Of a stretch of 64,000 bases of DNA, positions 50,141-59,329 are shown piece by piece; positions within the stretch are counted from its first letter, which is position 1; each line of letters opens with the position of its first letter. The position numbers and the translations under genes are program-made. Source of the DNA: Pseudobutyrivibrio sp. YE44 (lineage in GTDB: Bacteria > Bacillota > Clostridia > Lachnospirales > Lachnospiraceae); contig NZ_FMXT01000001.1 of the NCBI RefSeq assembly GCF_900104335.1, positions 248,001 to 312,000 on the forward strand. Direction: 5' to 3'. The notes beneath the pieces are model-generated. The model was given only the letters and a program-made list of their open reading frames with translations, ran no database searches and had not been told where the DNA came from.

Positions 50141-53100
50141 TTGGGAAAAAAGCTAATTATTACTGAGAAACCATCTGTTGCCAGAGATTTCGCCCGTGTG
50201 CTGAAGGTTGCCGGCAATCAAAATGGTTTTATCGAAAATAATGAATATGTTATCAGCTGGTGCTATGGTCATCTGGTTCAGATGGTCTACCCAGAGGAAT
50301 ACGACATCAAATATAAAAAGTGGAACCTTGAAGATTTGCCATTCCTTCCAGAGGAATACAAATACGGTGTTGTTCAGTCGGCGGCAGAGCAGTACAAAGT
50401 TGTTAACGGTCTTCTTCATCGCCAGGACATCGACACTGTCTACTGGGCAGGCGACTCGGGAAAAGAAGGTCAGACTATCGAGGAAAACATAAGAAACTAT
50501 GGCGGTGTTCGCGAGGGCATGACAGAGCTTCGTGTTTGGATTGACTCACAGACCGACGATGAAATCCTCCGAGGCATTCGCGAAGCCAAGCCAATGAGCG
50601 AATATGCCAAGCTTGGTGCTTCAGGTATCATGCGTACCATCGAAGATTACAGCTTGGGCATCAATTTCTCACGTGCTCTTTCAGTTAAATACGGAAACAT
50701 GATTAACAATGCTGCAGCCACCACCGGCTATTCAGCCATTGCCATCGGTCGTGTTATGACTTGTGTCCTTGGTATGGTTGTTGAGCGTGAGCGTGAAATC
50801 CGCAACTTCAATGAAGATCCTTTCTTCAAGGTGGTTGGAAAGTTCTCCGAGGTAAACTTCCCTGCTGAGTGGAAGGCTGTAGATGGTTCAAAATACTTCG
50901 AGTCACCTCTTTTATATGGCGACAAGGGAAACGGCTTTAAAACTCGAGAAAGTGCAGGAAAGTTAGTTGAAGAATTAATAAATCTTGAGGCTAAAATTGC
51001 TGACAAAGATATAGGTATTTCTAAAAAGAAAGCACCTTTACTTTTCAACCTGGCAGAGCTTCAGTCTGAGTGTTCAAAGCGATTCAAGATTTCGCCAGCC
51101 CAGACCTTGGATATCATCCAGGAGCTCTACGAGAAAAAGTACACCACTTATCCTCGTACCGACGCCAGAGTTCTTACCACAGCCGTGGCAAAGGAGATTA
51201 AAAAGAATCTTTACGGTCTCCAGAATTATGGTCCAACTGCAAATTTTGTTAAGGACATTATTGGCACCCAGAAGTTTGTTGGTCTTGAAAAGACTTCATA
51301 TACAGATGATAGTAAGGTTACAGATCACTACGCCATCATCCCTACAGGCCAGTGCAACGGAATCGACAAGCTTTCACCTCTCAGCCAGAGAGTGTACGAG
51401 CTTATTGTTCGCAGATTCCTATCCATTTTCTATCCACCGGCAGAGTATAAAAACGCAAAAATCACCGTTCAGGTAGATAATGAAAAGTTTTTTGCAGGCT
51501 GCAAGATTCTGATAAAGCCTGGATATTTGGAAATCGCCGGATTGCCAAAAGCTAAGAATGCCGATGCAGCTACCCAGGAGGGAGCTGAGTCGGTTGAGGG
51601 CGAAGATGCTGAGGAAGAGGACGATTATTCTAAGGAAAAGTTTGTTGAATTCCTTGAAGCAGCAAACGTTGGAGATGCCTTAGCTGTTAATGGCTATCAG
51701 CTTAAAGAGGGGAAGACTTCTCCTCCAAAGCGCTATACTTCAGGTTCACTGATTCTTGCCATGGAAAATGCTGGAAAGCTCATCGAGGATGAAGAGCTTC
51801 GTGAGCAGATTAAGACCACAGGTATTGGTACTTCAGCTACTCGTGGCGAAATCCTGGAAAAGCTTGTTAGAATCGGTTATCTGAATCAGAACAACAAGTC
51901 TCAGATTATCACCCCTGAAAATCTGGGTGAGATGATATACGAAGTAGTTCTTTTGACCACACCTTCTTTGCTGAAGCCAGAGCAGACTGCCAACTGGGAA
52001 AAGGGCTTAGAGGGAATCATCAACGGCACTGTTGAGTTTACTGAATATCGTAAGGAACTGGAGGATTATATTCGTCGCGAGACCAAGAATATGATCGAGC
52101 AGGACCTTAATCAGACTATAGCCCTAAAGATTAATCCTTTCACCACAAAGGAATCTAAGGGAATAGCCACCAGAAAGCCACTTGGCATCAAATGTCCAAA
52201 GTGTGGTGGCGAACTTACTACCACATCCTTCGGATATGGCTGTACTAACTATTTTAACGAAGAAATTAATTGTAAATTTAATCTAGGTACTGTGGCTGGT
52301 GTAGACATTCCTGAGGATCAGTTCATAAAGCTTGTTACAGAAGGAAAGACCGACTTAATAGAAGGCTTCAAAAGCAAGTCTGGTAAGCCTTTTAAGTCTG
52401 TTCTTAAGATGGAAAAGGACGAAGACGGAGAGTTCAAGGTTACCTTCGATTTTTCTGAGACTCCTACCGAGTTTATAGATGGTCTCAAGTGTCCAGCTTG
52501 CGGTGGAAGAATGTTTGCCACATCCTACGGCTTCGCCTGTGAGCATCGCTTCCAGGAGGAGAATCAGTGTTACTTCTCAATCGGAGAGGTGGCTGGAAAG
52601 AAGATTAGCTTAGAGGAGTTTAAGCAGCTTCTTGAGACTGGTAGCACGGAAGTTATATCAGGATTTAAATCTAAGAACAATCAAAAGTTTGATGCTAAGC
52701 TCAAACTTAAAACCAATGAAGAGGGCAAGACGGTTATAGCATTTGATTTCGAGGGAATCGAAGCTACAAAGCTGGAAGGTTGCAAGTGTCCTGACTGTGG
52801 CGGAGATATTGTGGTTAAGATGTCTGGCTACGGTTGCGCTAATTACAGTTCATCAGATGAAAACTCTTGTAAGTTTTATATAGGAAAGACTATTGCTGGA
52901 AAGAACATTTCTCCTCAGGTGGCCACACAGATTCTTCAGTCTGGTAAATCTGAGACCTTGAGAGGCTTCAAAGGAAAGACTGGGAAGAAGTTTGATGCTG
53001 TTCTTGTTCTTAAAAAGAATGAAGAGACTGGTCGCACCGAAGTGGTCTTTGACTTTGATAATGTGGAAGCAAACTATCTTCCCGATGTTGTTTGCCCAGA

Positions 53101-53974
53101 TTGCGGCAGCAAAATCATCAAGACCAACTTTGGTTTTGCCTGTGAGAAATATTTTGATAAAGAAGCAGAAGATAAGTGCAGTTTTGTAATCGGTGAGATT
53201 GCATCCAAGAAGCTTACTGATGCTGACGCAAAGGAACTTCTTACAAATGGTGCCACAAAAACAATCCGTGGCTTCAAAGGAAAGTCCGGTAAGAAGTTTG
53301 ATTCCTGCTTGGTTCTCAAGAAAAACGAAGAGACTGGTAAGCATGAAATCTCCTTTGACTTTGATAATGTAGAGGCAAAAGAGATAAAGGATGTTATGTG
53401 CCCTATATGCGGTGGTAAGATTGTAGTTACCCCATTTGGTTATGGCTGCAGCAATTATAATAAGGAAGACCCTGACAATTCCTGCAAGTTTAACATCGGT
53501 CAGGTAGCTGGTGTGAAGCTGAAGGAAGCACAGGTGAAGGAGCTTCTCACAAATGGAATTACCGAGACAATCAGTGGCTTCAAGTCAAAGAAGGGTACCA
53601 AATTCGACGCAAAGCTTACCTTATCTAAGGATGAGGCTGGCAAGGTAACGGGCATCGGTTTTGTTTTTGAGGATGAAACAAAAGAAATACCTGGCGTGAA
53701 ATGTCCTAAGTGTGGAAGTCCTATTATTAAGAACCACTTTGGCTATAAGTGTAAGAATAATGTAAGGGACAATGTGGACAGCTGTCAGTTCTATGTTGGA
53801 AAGGTTGCTGGTGTTGATATTCCTGAGGATCAGTTCGTTAAACTTATTAATGAAAAGAAAACTGATGTTATCTCTGGATTTTTAAGCAAGAAAGGTTTAT
53901 TCTTTGATGCGCGAATAAAACTTAATGATGAGTGTCGCACAGAGTTTGAATTTGATAATTTTAATGGTCAATAA
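50141..53974 (+). CDS. topB: DNA topoisomerase III with six C-terminal zinc ribbons
   Basis: 1277 residues if begun at TTG 50141, which has GGGAG 7 nt upstream and leads straight into KKLIITEKPSVARDFARVL; the frame stays open upstream to 50048. The Toprim domain has WAGDSGKEGQT (D-x-G-x-E as in clostridial TopB). The catalytic Tyr is in TTYPRTDARV (~335). An acidic linker follows near 480. The C-terminal ~600 residues are six ~95-residue repeats, each with CPxCG...FGYGC...C-x-F-x-IG and then a beta-rich part (VxDxxFD). Most topoisomerase III proteins are far shorter. It relaxes and decatenates DNA through single-strand passage. Followed by 53994 without terminator. Confidence 0.85.
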   Translation: MGKKLIITEKPSVARDFARVLKVAGNQNGFIENNEYVISWCYGHLVQMVYPEEYDIKYKKWNLEDLPFLPEEYKYGVVQSAAEQYKVVNGLLHRQDIDTVYWAGDSGKEGQTIEENIRNYGGVREGMTELRVWIDSQTDDEILRGIREAKPMSEYAKLGASGIMRTIEDYSLGINFSRALSVKYGNMINNAAATTGYSAIAIGRVMTCVLGMVVEREREIRNFNEDPFFKVVGKFSEVNFPAEWKAVDGSKYFESPLLYGDKGNGFKTRESAGKLVEELINLEAKIADKDIGISKKKAPLLFNLAELQSECSKRFKISPAQTLDIIQELYEKKYTTYPRTDARVLTTAVAKEIKKNLYGLQNYGPTANFVKDIIGTQKFVGLEKTSYTDDSKVTDHYAIIPTGQCNGIDKLSPLSQRVYELIVRRFLSIFYPPAEYKNAKITVQVDNEKFFAGCKILIKPGYLEIAGLPKAKNADAATQEGAESVEGEDAEEEDDYSKEKFVEFLEAANVGDALAVNGYQLKEGKTSPPKRYTSGSLILAMENAGKLIEDEELREQIKTTGIGTSATRGEILEKLVRIGYLNQNNKSQIITPENLGEMIYEVVLLTTPSLLKPEQTANWEKGLEGIINGTVEFTEYRKELEDYIRRETKNMIEQDLNQTIALKINPFTTKESKGIATRKPLGIKCPKCGGELTTTSFGYGCTNYFNEEINCKFNLGTVAGVDIPEDQFIKLVTEGKTDLIEGFKSKSGKPFKSVLKMEKDEDGEFKVTFDFSETPTEFIDGLKCPACGGRMFATSYGFACEHRFQEENQCYFSIGEVAGKKISLEEFKQLLETGSTEVISGFKSKNNQKFDAKLKLKTNEEGKTVIAFDFEGIEATKLEGCKCPDCGGDIVVKMSGYGCANYSSSDENSCKFYIGKTIAGKNISPQVATQILQSGKSETLRGFKGKTGKKFDAVLVLKKNEETGRTEVVFDFDNVEANYLPDVVCPDCGSKIIKTNFGFACEKYFDKEAEDKCSFVIGEIASKKLTDADAKELLTNGATKTIRGFKGKSGKKFDSCLVLKKNEETGKHEISFDFDNVEAKEIKDVMCPICGGKIVVTPFGYGCSNYNKEDPDNSCKFNIGQVAGVKLKEAQVKELLTNGITETISGFKSKKGTKFDAKLTLSKDEAGKVTGIGFVFEDETKEIPGVKCPKCGSPIIKNHFGYKCKNNVRDNVDSCQFYVGKVAGVDIPEDQFVKLINEKKTDVISGFLSKKGLFFDARIKLNDECRTEFEFDNFNGQ

Positions 53975-53993
53975 AGCCAGAAAGGAATAAAAG

Positions 53994-54662
53994 ATGGAAC
54001 AAGCAAAAATAAAATCTATGTATAGCTTAGATCAGACAATTGCAAAGGATTTATTTGAAGGTAAGGAGTATCCTTGGGAAGTACTTCCTGAGATTTCTGA
54101 TTTCATCAAGAAGTTAGGTCCAACTCTTGATCCTGAAAAGTTCGAGAAAAGAGGAGAGGACGTTTGGGTAGCAAAGTCAGCTAAGGTCTTCGATTCAGCT
54201 TATCTCAATGGACCTCTTATTATCGACGAGGATGCAGAGGTTAGACAGTGCGCTTTCGTTAGAGGCTCAGCAATCGTTGGTAAGAACTGCGTAGTTGGAA
54301 ACTCTACAGAGCTTAAGAACGTTGTACTTTTCAACAACGTACAGGTTCCTCATTACAACTACGTTGGTGATTCAGTTCTTGGCTACAAGTCACACATGGG
54401 TGCTGGATCAATCACATCAAACGTAAAGTCTGACAAGACCCTTGTTGTGGTTAAAGCACGTGATGGTGAGAAAATTGAAACAGGATTAAAGAAATTTGGC
54501 GCTATGCTTGGTGACAATGTAGAGGTTGGCTGCAACTCAGTCCTCAACCCAGGTACAGTGGTTTGCCCACGCTCAAACGTATATCCACTTTCACCAGTAC
54601 GTGGTGTCATCGAGGCTGACAGCATCTTCAAGAGTGCAGATAATATTGTGAAGAAGCAGTAA
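53994..54662 (+). CDS. Left-handed beta-helix transferase, GlmU-C-like
   Basis: 222 residues. The hexapeptide pattern of a left-handed beta helix covers ~60-200: VWVAKSAKVFDSAYLNGPLI, VRQCAFVRGSAIVGKNCVVG, then LGDNVEVGCNSVLNPGTVV. This resembles the acetyltransferase half of GlmU (N-acetylglucosamine-1-phosphate uridyltransferase) without the nucleotidyl part. It probably transfers an acyl group to a sugar. GAAAGGA site 19 nt after topB. Substrate unknown. Confidence 0.75.
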   Translation: MEQAKIKSMYSLDQTIAKDLFEGKEYPWEVLPEISDFIKKLGPTLDPEKFEKRGEDVWVAKSAKVFDSAYLNGPLIIDEDAEVRQCAFVRGSAIVGKNCVVGNSTELKNVVLFNNVQVPHYNYVGDSVLGYKSHMGAGSITSNVKSDKTLVVVKARDGEKIETGLKKFGAMLGDNVEVGCNSVLNPGTVVCPRSNVYPLSPVRGVIEADSIFKSADNIVKKQ

Positions 54663-54794
54663 TTGGTAAAATTTTAACAAACTTCAAAATAATACTTTAC
54701 TAATGGGCTTGAAAGTGAGAAAATATTATCGATAACGCCCACATGTCTATCCTTGAGTAAAAGGTGAATGACAAGGTGTTACTATAATTATGTC

Positions 54795-54845
54795 ATTAAT
54801 GTAAGTAGCAATTACATTTTAATGGTCATTAATCGAACGAAGAAA
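54795..54845. promoter_or_regulatory. Imperfect inverted repeat before the NifU-like gene
   Basis: ATGTCATTAATGTAA and, 7 nt on, TTACATTTTAATGGTCAT mirror each other with small gaps just downstream of a TATAAT. A possible operator for the NifU-like/GGGtGRT pair. Confidence 0.35.
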
Positions 54846-54856
54846 GGAGTTCTACA

Positions 54857-55549
54857 ATGATTTACACAAAAGAAGTAGAAAACATGTGTCCTGTAGCAAA
54901 GGGCGCAAAGCATGAACCAGCTCCTATCCCTGAGGAGGGAAAATGGGTACACGCTAAGCAGATTTCTGACATTAGCGGTTTCACACACGGTGTTGGCTGG
55001 TGTGCTCCACAGCAGGGTGCCTGCAAATTATCTTTAAATGTTAAGAATGGTGTTATTGAGGAAGCTCTTGTTGAGACAATTGGTTGCTCAGGTATGACAC
55101 ATTCAGCTGCTATGGCAGCAGAGATCCTTCAGGGTAAGACAATCCTTGAGGCTCTTAATACAGACCTTGTTTGTGATGCTATCAACACAGCTATGAGAGA
55201 GCTTTTCCTTCAGATCGTTTACGGTCGTACACAGTCTGCATTCTCTGATGACGGACTTGCTGTAGGTGCTGGTCTTGAGGATCTTGGAAAGGGTCTTCGT
55301 TCACAGGTTGGTACAATGTACGCAACAAAGGAAAAGGGTGTTCGTTACCTTGAGATGGCTGAAGGCTATGTAACAGGTATCGCACTTGATGCTGATAACG
55401 AAGTTATCGGTTACCAGTTTGTTTCTCTTGGAAAGATGACAGACTTCATTAAGAAGGGTGATGATCCTAACACAGCATGGGAGAAGGCAAAGGGCCAGTA
55501 CGGTCGTGTTGACGATGCTGTTAAGATTATCGATCCACGTCAGGAATAA
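54857..55549 (+). CDS. NifU-like iron-sulfur scaffold-type protein
   Basis: 230 residues. The pattern QQGACKLSLNVKNGVIEEALVETIGCSGMTHSAAMAAEIL (~55-95) is that of IscU/NifU-type scaffold proteins, with conserved Cys. The C-terminal ~70 residues are beta-rich. It precedes a GGGtGRT-family gene by 21 nt and the two are a known conserved pair in Clostridia with no assigned function. Codon use is extremely biased toward GTT, CTT, AAG and GGT, so it is highly expressed. Confidence 0.8.
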   Translation: MIYTKEVENMCPVAKGAKHEPAPIPEEGKWVHAKQISDISGFTHGVGWCAPQQGACKLSLNVKNGVIEEALVETIGCSGMTHSAAMAAEILQGKTILEALNTDLVCDAINTAMRELFLQIVYGRTQSAFSDDGLAVGAGLEDLGKGLRSQVGTMYATKEKGVRYLEMAEGYVTGIALDADNEVIGYQFVSLGKMTDFIKKGDDPNTAWEKAKGQYGRVDDAVKIIDPRQE

Positions 55550-55570
55550 TTATAGAAAGGAGAAACAATA

Positions 55571-56581
55571 ATGTCTTTATTTGAATCATATGAGAGAAGA
55601 ATTGATCAGATCAATGCTGTTCTTAATAAGTATGGTATCAGCTCAATCGAAGAAGCTGAGAAAATCACAAAGGACGCAGGTCTTGATGTATACGAGCAGG
55701 TAAAGAAGATTCAGCCTATCTGCTTCGAGAACGCTTGCTGGGCTTACACAGTAGGTGCTGCAATCGCTATTAAGAAGGACTGCCGCAAGGCTGCTGATGC
55801 AGCTGCTGCAATCGGAGAGGGCCTTCAGGCATTCTGTATCCCTGGTTCTGTTGCTGATCACCGTAAGGTAGGTCTTGGCCACGGTAACCTTGGTAAGATG
55901 CTTCTTGAGGAGGAGACAGAGTGCTTCTGCTTCCTCGCTGGTCACGAGTCATTCGCTGCTGCTGAGGGTGCTATCGGTATCGCTGAGAAGGCTAACAAGG
56001 TTCGCCAGAAGCCACTTCGCGTTATCCTTAACGGTCTTGGTAAGGACGCTGCACAGATTATCTCACGTATCAACGGGTTCACATTCGTTGAGACAAAGTA
56101 CGATTATCATGAGGCAAAGCTTAACATCGTTTCTGAGAAGGCTTACTCAAACGGTCTTCGTGCAACAGTTAAGTGCTACGGTGCTGACGATGTTCAGGAA
56201 GGTGTTGCTATCATGCACCACGAGAACGTAGGTGTTTCTATCACAGGTAACTCTACAAACCCTACACGTTTCCAGCATCCAGTAGCTGGTACATACAAGA
56301 AGGAATGTATCGACCTTGGTAAGAAGTACTTCTCAGTTGCTTCAGGTGGTGGTACAGGACGTACACTTCACCCAGATAACATGGCAGCTGGTCCTGCTTC
56401 ATACGGTATGACAGATACACTTGGACGTATGCACTCAGATGCTCAGTTCGCTGGTTCATCTTCAGTTCCTGCACACGTTGAGATGATGGGTCTTATCGGT
56501 ATGGGTAACAACCCTATGGTTGGTGCTACAGTTGCAGTTGCAGTTTCAGTTGAGGAAGCTGCTACAGCTGGAAAGTTCTAA
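55571..56581 (+). CDS. GGGtGRT-family protein
   Basis: 336 residues. The name-giving motif is in SVASGGGTGRTLHPDN (~255-270), preceded by a conserved HHENVGVSITGNS region (~215-230) and followed by small-residue-rich helices (GNNPMVGATVAVAVSVEEAA). No catalytic function is known to me. It is coupled to the NifU-like gene and shows the same strongly biased codons. The mRNA ends in the branched structure at 56607-56707. Confidence 0.85.
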   Translation: MSLFESYERRIDQINAVLNKYGISSIEEAEKITKDAGLDVYEQVKKIQPICFENACWAYTVGAAIAIKKDCRKAADAAAAIGEGLQAFCIPGSVADHRKVGLGHGNLGKMLLEEETECFCFLAGHESFAAAEGAIGIAEKANKVRQKPLRVILNGLGKDAAQIISRINGFTFVETKYDYHEAKLNIVSEKAYSNGLRATVKCYGADDVQEGVAIMHHENVGVSITGNSTNPTRFQHPVAGTYKKECIDLGKKYFSVASGGGTGRTLHPDNMAAGPASYGMTDTLGRMHSDAQFAGSSSVPAHVEMMGLIGMGNNPMVGATVAVAVSVEEAATAGKF

Positions 56582-56606
56582 TTCAACCAAATAATTTAGT
56601 TATTTG

Positions 56607-56707
56607 ACTACTCAGTCACGCTCTCAAGCCTGAGATATTGCTTCCAATCACTAACACGTGAGTTGGAAGCAACACTCAGAGCTTTATAGCTACTGAGTAG
56701 TTTTTTA
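56607..56707 (+). terminator. Branched 3' structure, copy A (terminator)
   Basis: The outer stem ACTACTCAGT / ACTGAGTAGT leads into six T. Inside are GCTCT / AGAGC, CTGAG / CTCAG and TTGCTTCCAA / TTGGAAGCAA. The segments AAGCCTGAGATATT and AACACTCAGAGCTT recur, with paired changes, in copy B at 63138-63239. Confidence 0.8.
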
Positions 56708-56820
56708 TTTGCGCATTTGGTGAATTAGAACTTTGTACGATTGACATAATTGGGAATTGTGATATACTTACTATACACTTTAACACTTTTAACTATTAAA
56801 GTATGAGGGCATGCTAGTTA

Positions 56821-56872
56821 GACACCTCATCCGGCTCTAAAGAGCCACCTTCCCCTCAAGGGGAAGGCTTTA
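56821..56872. repeat. Dispersed palindromic repeat, short copy
   Basis: GACACCTCATC ... GGCTCTAAAGAGCC ... CCTTCCCCTCAAGGGGAAGG: two nested palindromes just upstream of the aldolase-like gene. The flanks match the longer repeat at 61952-62056. Similar repeats are common between genes of gut Firmicutes. Confidence 0.7.
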
Positions 56873-56893
56873 TTACATTAGGAGGACACAAAG

Positions 56894-57868
56894 ATGAAAG
56901 AGGTTTCAAAGCTTCTCGAAGTTCGAGAAAGCGTACGTGTAGTTGATGCAACTTTAAGAGATGGAGGTCTTGTTAACGACTTTTATTTTACTGACGAGTT
57001 TGCAAAGGCTCTTTATTTAACAAATGTTAAGGCAGGAGTGGACTACATGGAAATGGGTTATCGCGCTGACAAGGAGCAGTTCGATGAGTCTAAATTTGGA
57101 CCATGGAAGTTTTCATCTGACGAATATATTAGAAAGATTGTTGGTGACAATGATACAGACTTGAAGCTTGCCATCATGGCAGATGTTGGTAGATGTAATT
57201 ACAAGGAAGACATTCATCCAAAGGCCGAGTCGCCTGTAGATCTTATTCGTGTGGCTACATACCTTCACCAGCTCCCTGGTGCAATTGAGATGATTGAAGA
57301 TGCTGACAAGAAGGGATATGAGACTACTTGCAACATCATGGCTATTTCTTCTGCATCTATGGATGATGTTAAGGCGGCTCTTGATATTGTTTGTCAGACT
57401 CCAATTTCTTGTGTATACATTGTAGATAGCTACGGTTCCCTTTATCCAGAACAGATTGAGCGTATCGCTGATGTATACTGCAATGCTGCTGCTAAATATG
57501 GCAAAAAGGTTGGTATGCATGCTCACGATAATCAGAAGCTTGCCTTTGCAAACACTATCGAAGCTGTTGGTGACAATGTTGATTATCTTGATGGAACATA
57601 CTGTGCTATGGGGCGTGGCGCAGGAAACTGCGCAATGGAGCTTCTTCTTGGCTTCCTCAAGAATCCAAAGTACAAGGAGAGATATGCTATCAAGTTCGTG
57701 GAGGATTATATGCTTCCTCTTAAGGAACAGGGCGTTGTTTGGGGTTACGATATGCAGTACCTTACAACTGGTCTCTTGAACCAGCATCCTCGTACAGCCA
57801 TCGAGTTCACAAAGCAGGGCAGAAAAGACTACTTCGCCTTCTATCAGGAAATGCTGAATATGGATTAA
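56894..57868 (+). CDS. DRE-TIM metallolyase (HMG-CoA lyase/oxovalerate aldolase-like)
   Basis: 324 residues. The signature VVDATLRDGGLVNDF (~18-32) is that of DRE-TIM enzymes, which use a divalent metal to cleave or form C-C bonds at an enolate. The metal-binding His pair is in VGMHAHDNQ (~209-217), and GRGAGNCAMELLL (~245-257) closes the barrel. It resembles 4-hydroxy-2-oxovalerate aldolase and HMG-CoA lyase but its substrate cannot be read. AGGAGG site directly after the dispersed repeat. Confidence 0.8.
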   Translation: MKEVSKLLEVRESVRVVDATLRDGGLVNDFYFTDEFAKALYLTNVKAGVDYMEMGYRADKEQFDESKFGPWKFSSDEYIRKIVGDNDTDLKLAIMADVGRCNYKEDIHPKAESPVDLIRVATYLHQLPGAIEMIEDADKKGYETTCNIMAISSASMDDVKAALDIVCQTPISCVYIVDSYGSLYPEQIERIADVYCNAAAKYGKKVGMHAHDNQKLAFANTIEAVGDNVDYLDGTYCAMGRGAGNCAMELLLGFLKNPKYKERYAIKFVEDYMLPLKEQGVVWGYDMQYLTTGLLNQHPRTAIEFTKQGRKDYFAFYQEMLNMD

Positions 57869-57941
57869 AAGGAAATAGCAGGTATCATTAGATACCTGCT
57901 ATCTTTTATTATTGTCGGCTGTGCCGACAGTAGATTCTTAA

Positions 57942-58280
57942 TTATTTTTCTTTGAGAAAAAATTTTAGATAAGCAAGAACTGCTTTTCTGGAATCTGGAT
58001 TAACTTTAAGTTCTTTCACTAAATCATATAATTCTTCATCATCATTTTTTGAAATGATAATATTCTGTGATGTCATTTCATCAGTTTGACCATAAAGATA
58101 ATCTGTGGTTGTGTTAAATTCTTGAGCAATATAGCTAACAGTCTGAAATGATGGCTCTCGTTCACCCTTTTCATATCGCCCATAAGCCATAGCTGAAATA
58201 TTAAGTCTGCGAGCTGCATCAGCTTTATTAATGCCTAGATTTTCTCTAACTGTAATAAGTCTTTCTGGACAAAATTTCAT
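57942..58280 (-). CDS. XRE-family repressor
   Basis: 112 residues. The helix-turn-helix is in RLITVRENLGINKADAARRLNISAMAYGRYEKGER (~7-41). PSFQTVSYIAQEFNTTTDYLYGQTDE follows, typical of small phage-type repressors. The C-terminus is helical. It is divergent to the Rpn-type gene at 58398, with a 13-bp palindrome between them, so it probably represses itself and perhaps that gene. Confidence 0.8.
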   Translation of the reverse strand: MKFCPERLITVRENLGINKADAARRLNISAMAYGRYEKGEREPSFQTVSYIAQEFNTTTDYLYGQTDEMTSQNIIISKNDDEELYDLVKELKVNPDSRKAVLAYLKFFLKEK

Positions 58281-58301
58281 ATAAATTTCCTCTTGACGTA
58301 A

Positions 58302-58314
58302 TAACCATTGGTTA
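58302..58314. promoter_or_regulatory. TAACCA-T-TGGTTA palindrome, probable XRE operator
   Basis: A perfect palindrome with one central base 22 nt before the XRE start on the minus strand. A weaker copy (TAACTATCATTGGAT) follows about 5 nt on. Confidence 0.5.
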
Positions 58315-58397
58315 GCATAGTAACTATCATTGGATATTTTATCTTATATGATTAAAATATTCAACTATCGATATATTATGTTTTAAAGGTGAGTTTA

Positions 58398-59327
58398 ATG
58401 GGAAATAAGGATGTTATTACAAAATCATATATGAGAAATCCTGAAATTTTTGCGGATTTTTTTAATGGTTATATTTATAATGGAGAAACAAAAATTGACT
58501 GGAAAACACTTGAAGAAATAGATACTGCTTCACTTTCTGTAATCCCTTTCGCTAGTGGAAGGAAATCCAAAGGGATTGAGAAATATAGAGATATTATAAA
58601 AAGAACAATAATAATGAGAGATTCTTCATGTTATTATGCTATACTAGGAATAGAAAATCAGACAGATATTCATTATGCAATGCCAGTCAGAAATATGCTA
58701 TATGATGCATTGTCTTATGCAGAACAAGTTGATGGTGTCAAAAAACAAAAGAGGATTAAAGGTGGGTTCTCAGATGATGACTTTCTTTCAGGGTTTTCTT
58801 TAGAGGATAAACTCACTCCTGTCATTACAGTTACAGTTTATTGGGGAACAAAGAATTGGAATGCACCAACATCAATTAAGCAAATGTTTAATGCTGTTGA
58901 TCCTCAGATGGAACCTTTCATAAATGATTACTTTATCAATTTGTTTTCAATTATAGATTTGGTTAATGTGCCAGATTTTAAGACGGAACTCAGACAGTTA
59001 TTTCTATTATTAAATACGAGAAATGATGATGTGAAGATGCAGGAACTTGTGAATACTGATAATTCATTTGAGCATATATCTAGAAAGACTGCGGAATTGA
59101 TGAGAGATTTTGCGAGCATCAAATTACCTAGGAAAAGCAAGGAAGGTGATTATAATATGTGTAAAGCTATTATGGAAATAGAGCGTAAGAGTAAAGAGCA
59201 GGGACTAGAGCAGGGCAAAGAATTAGAAAGAGAAAAATCAATAAAGGAACTTATGAAAAATTTAAATTTTACAGAAGAGCAAGCTCGCGCCGCTCTTGGA
59301 CTGAGTTCCTTAGCAGAACAAGAGTAG
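58398..59327 (+). CDS. Rpn-family PD-(D/E)XK nuclease (putative transposase), complete
   Basis: 309 residues from the ATG at 58398 (AAGGTGA 6 nt upstream). The N-terminal part matches the family (RNPEIFADFFNGYIYNGE; YYAILGIENQTDIHYAMPVRN with the nuclease E-x-Q core; VYWGTKNWNAP). The tail GDYNMCKAIMEIERKSKEQGLEQG is a helical Gln/Glu-rich element. Its homologous tail is all that remains at 44821. This lineage differs from the Rpn-type gene at 31444, so two families of such nucleases occur here. Probably a selfish or recombination-promoting nuclease. Confidence 0.8.
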   Translation: MGNKDVITKSYMRNPEIFADFFNGYIYNGETKIDWKTLEEIDTASLSVIPFASGRKSKGIEKYRDIIKRTIIMRDSSCYYAILGIENQTDIHYAMPVRNMLYDALSYAEQVDGVKKQKRIKGGFSDDDFLSGFSLEDKLTPVITVTVYWGTKNWNAPTSIKQMFNAVDPQMEPFINDYFINLFSIIDLVNVPDFKTELRQLFLLLNTRNDDVKMQELVNTDNSFEHISRKTAELMRDFASIKLPRKSKEGDYNMCKAIMEIERKSKEQGLEQGKELEREKSIKELMKNLNFTEEQARAALGLSSLAEQE

Positions 59328-59329
59328 TA

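Noticed and set aside
57113-57787. Minus-strand 224-aa frame opposite the aldolase-like gene
   Set aside because: It lies fully inside a clearly coding, motif-bearing plus-strand gene and has no start signal.
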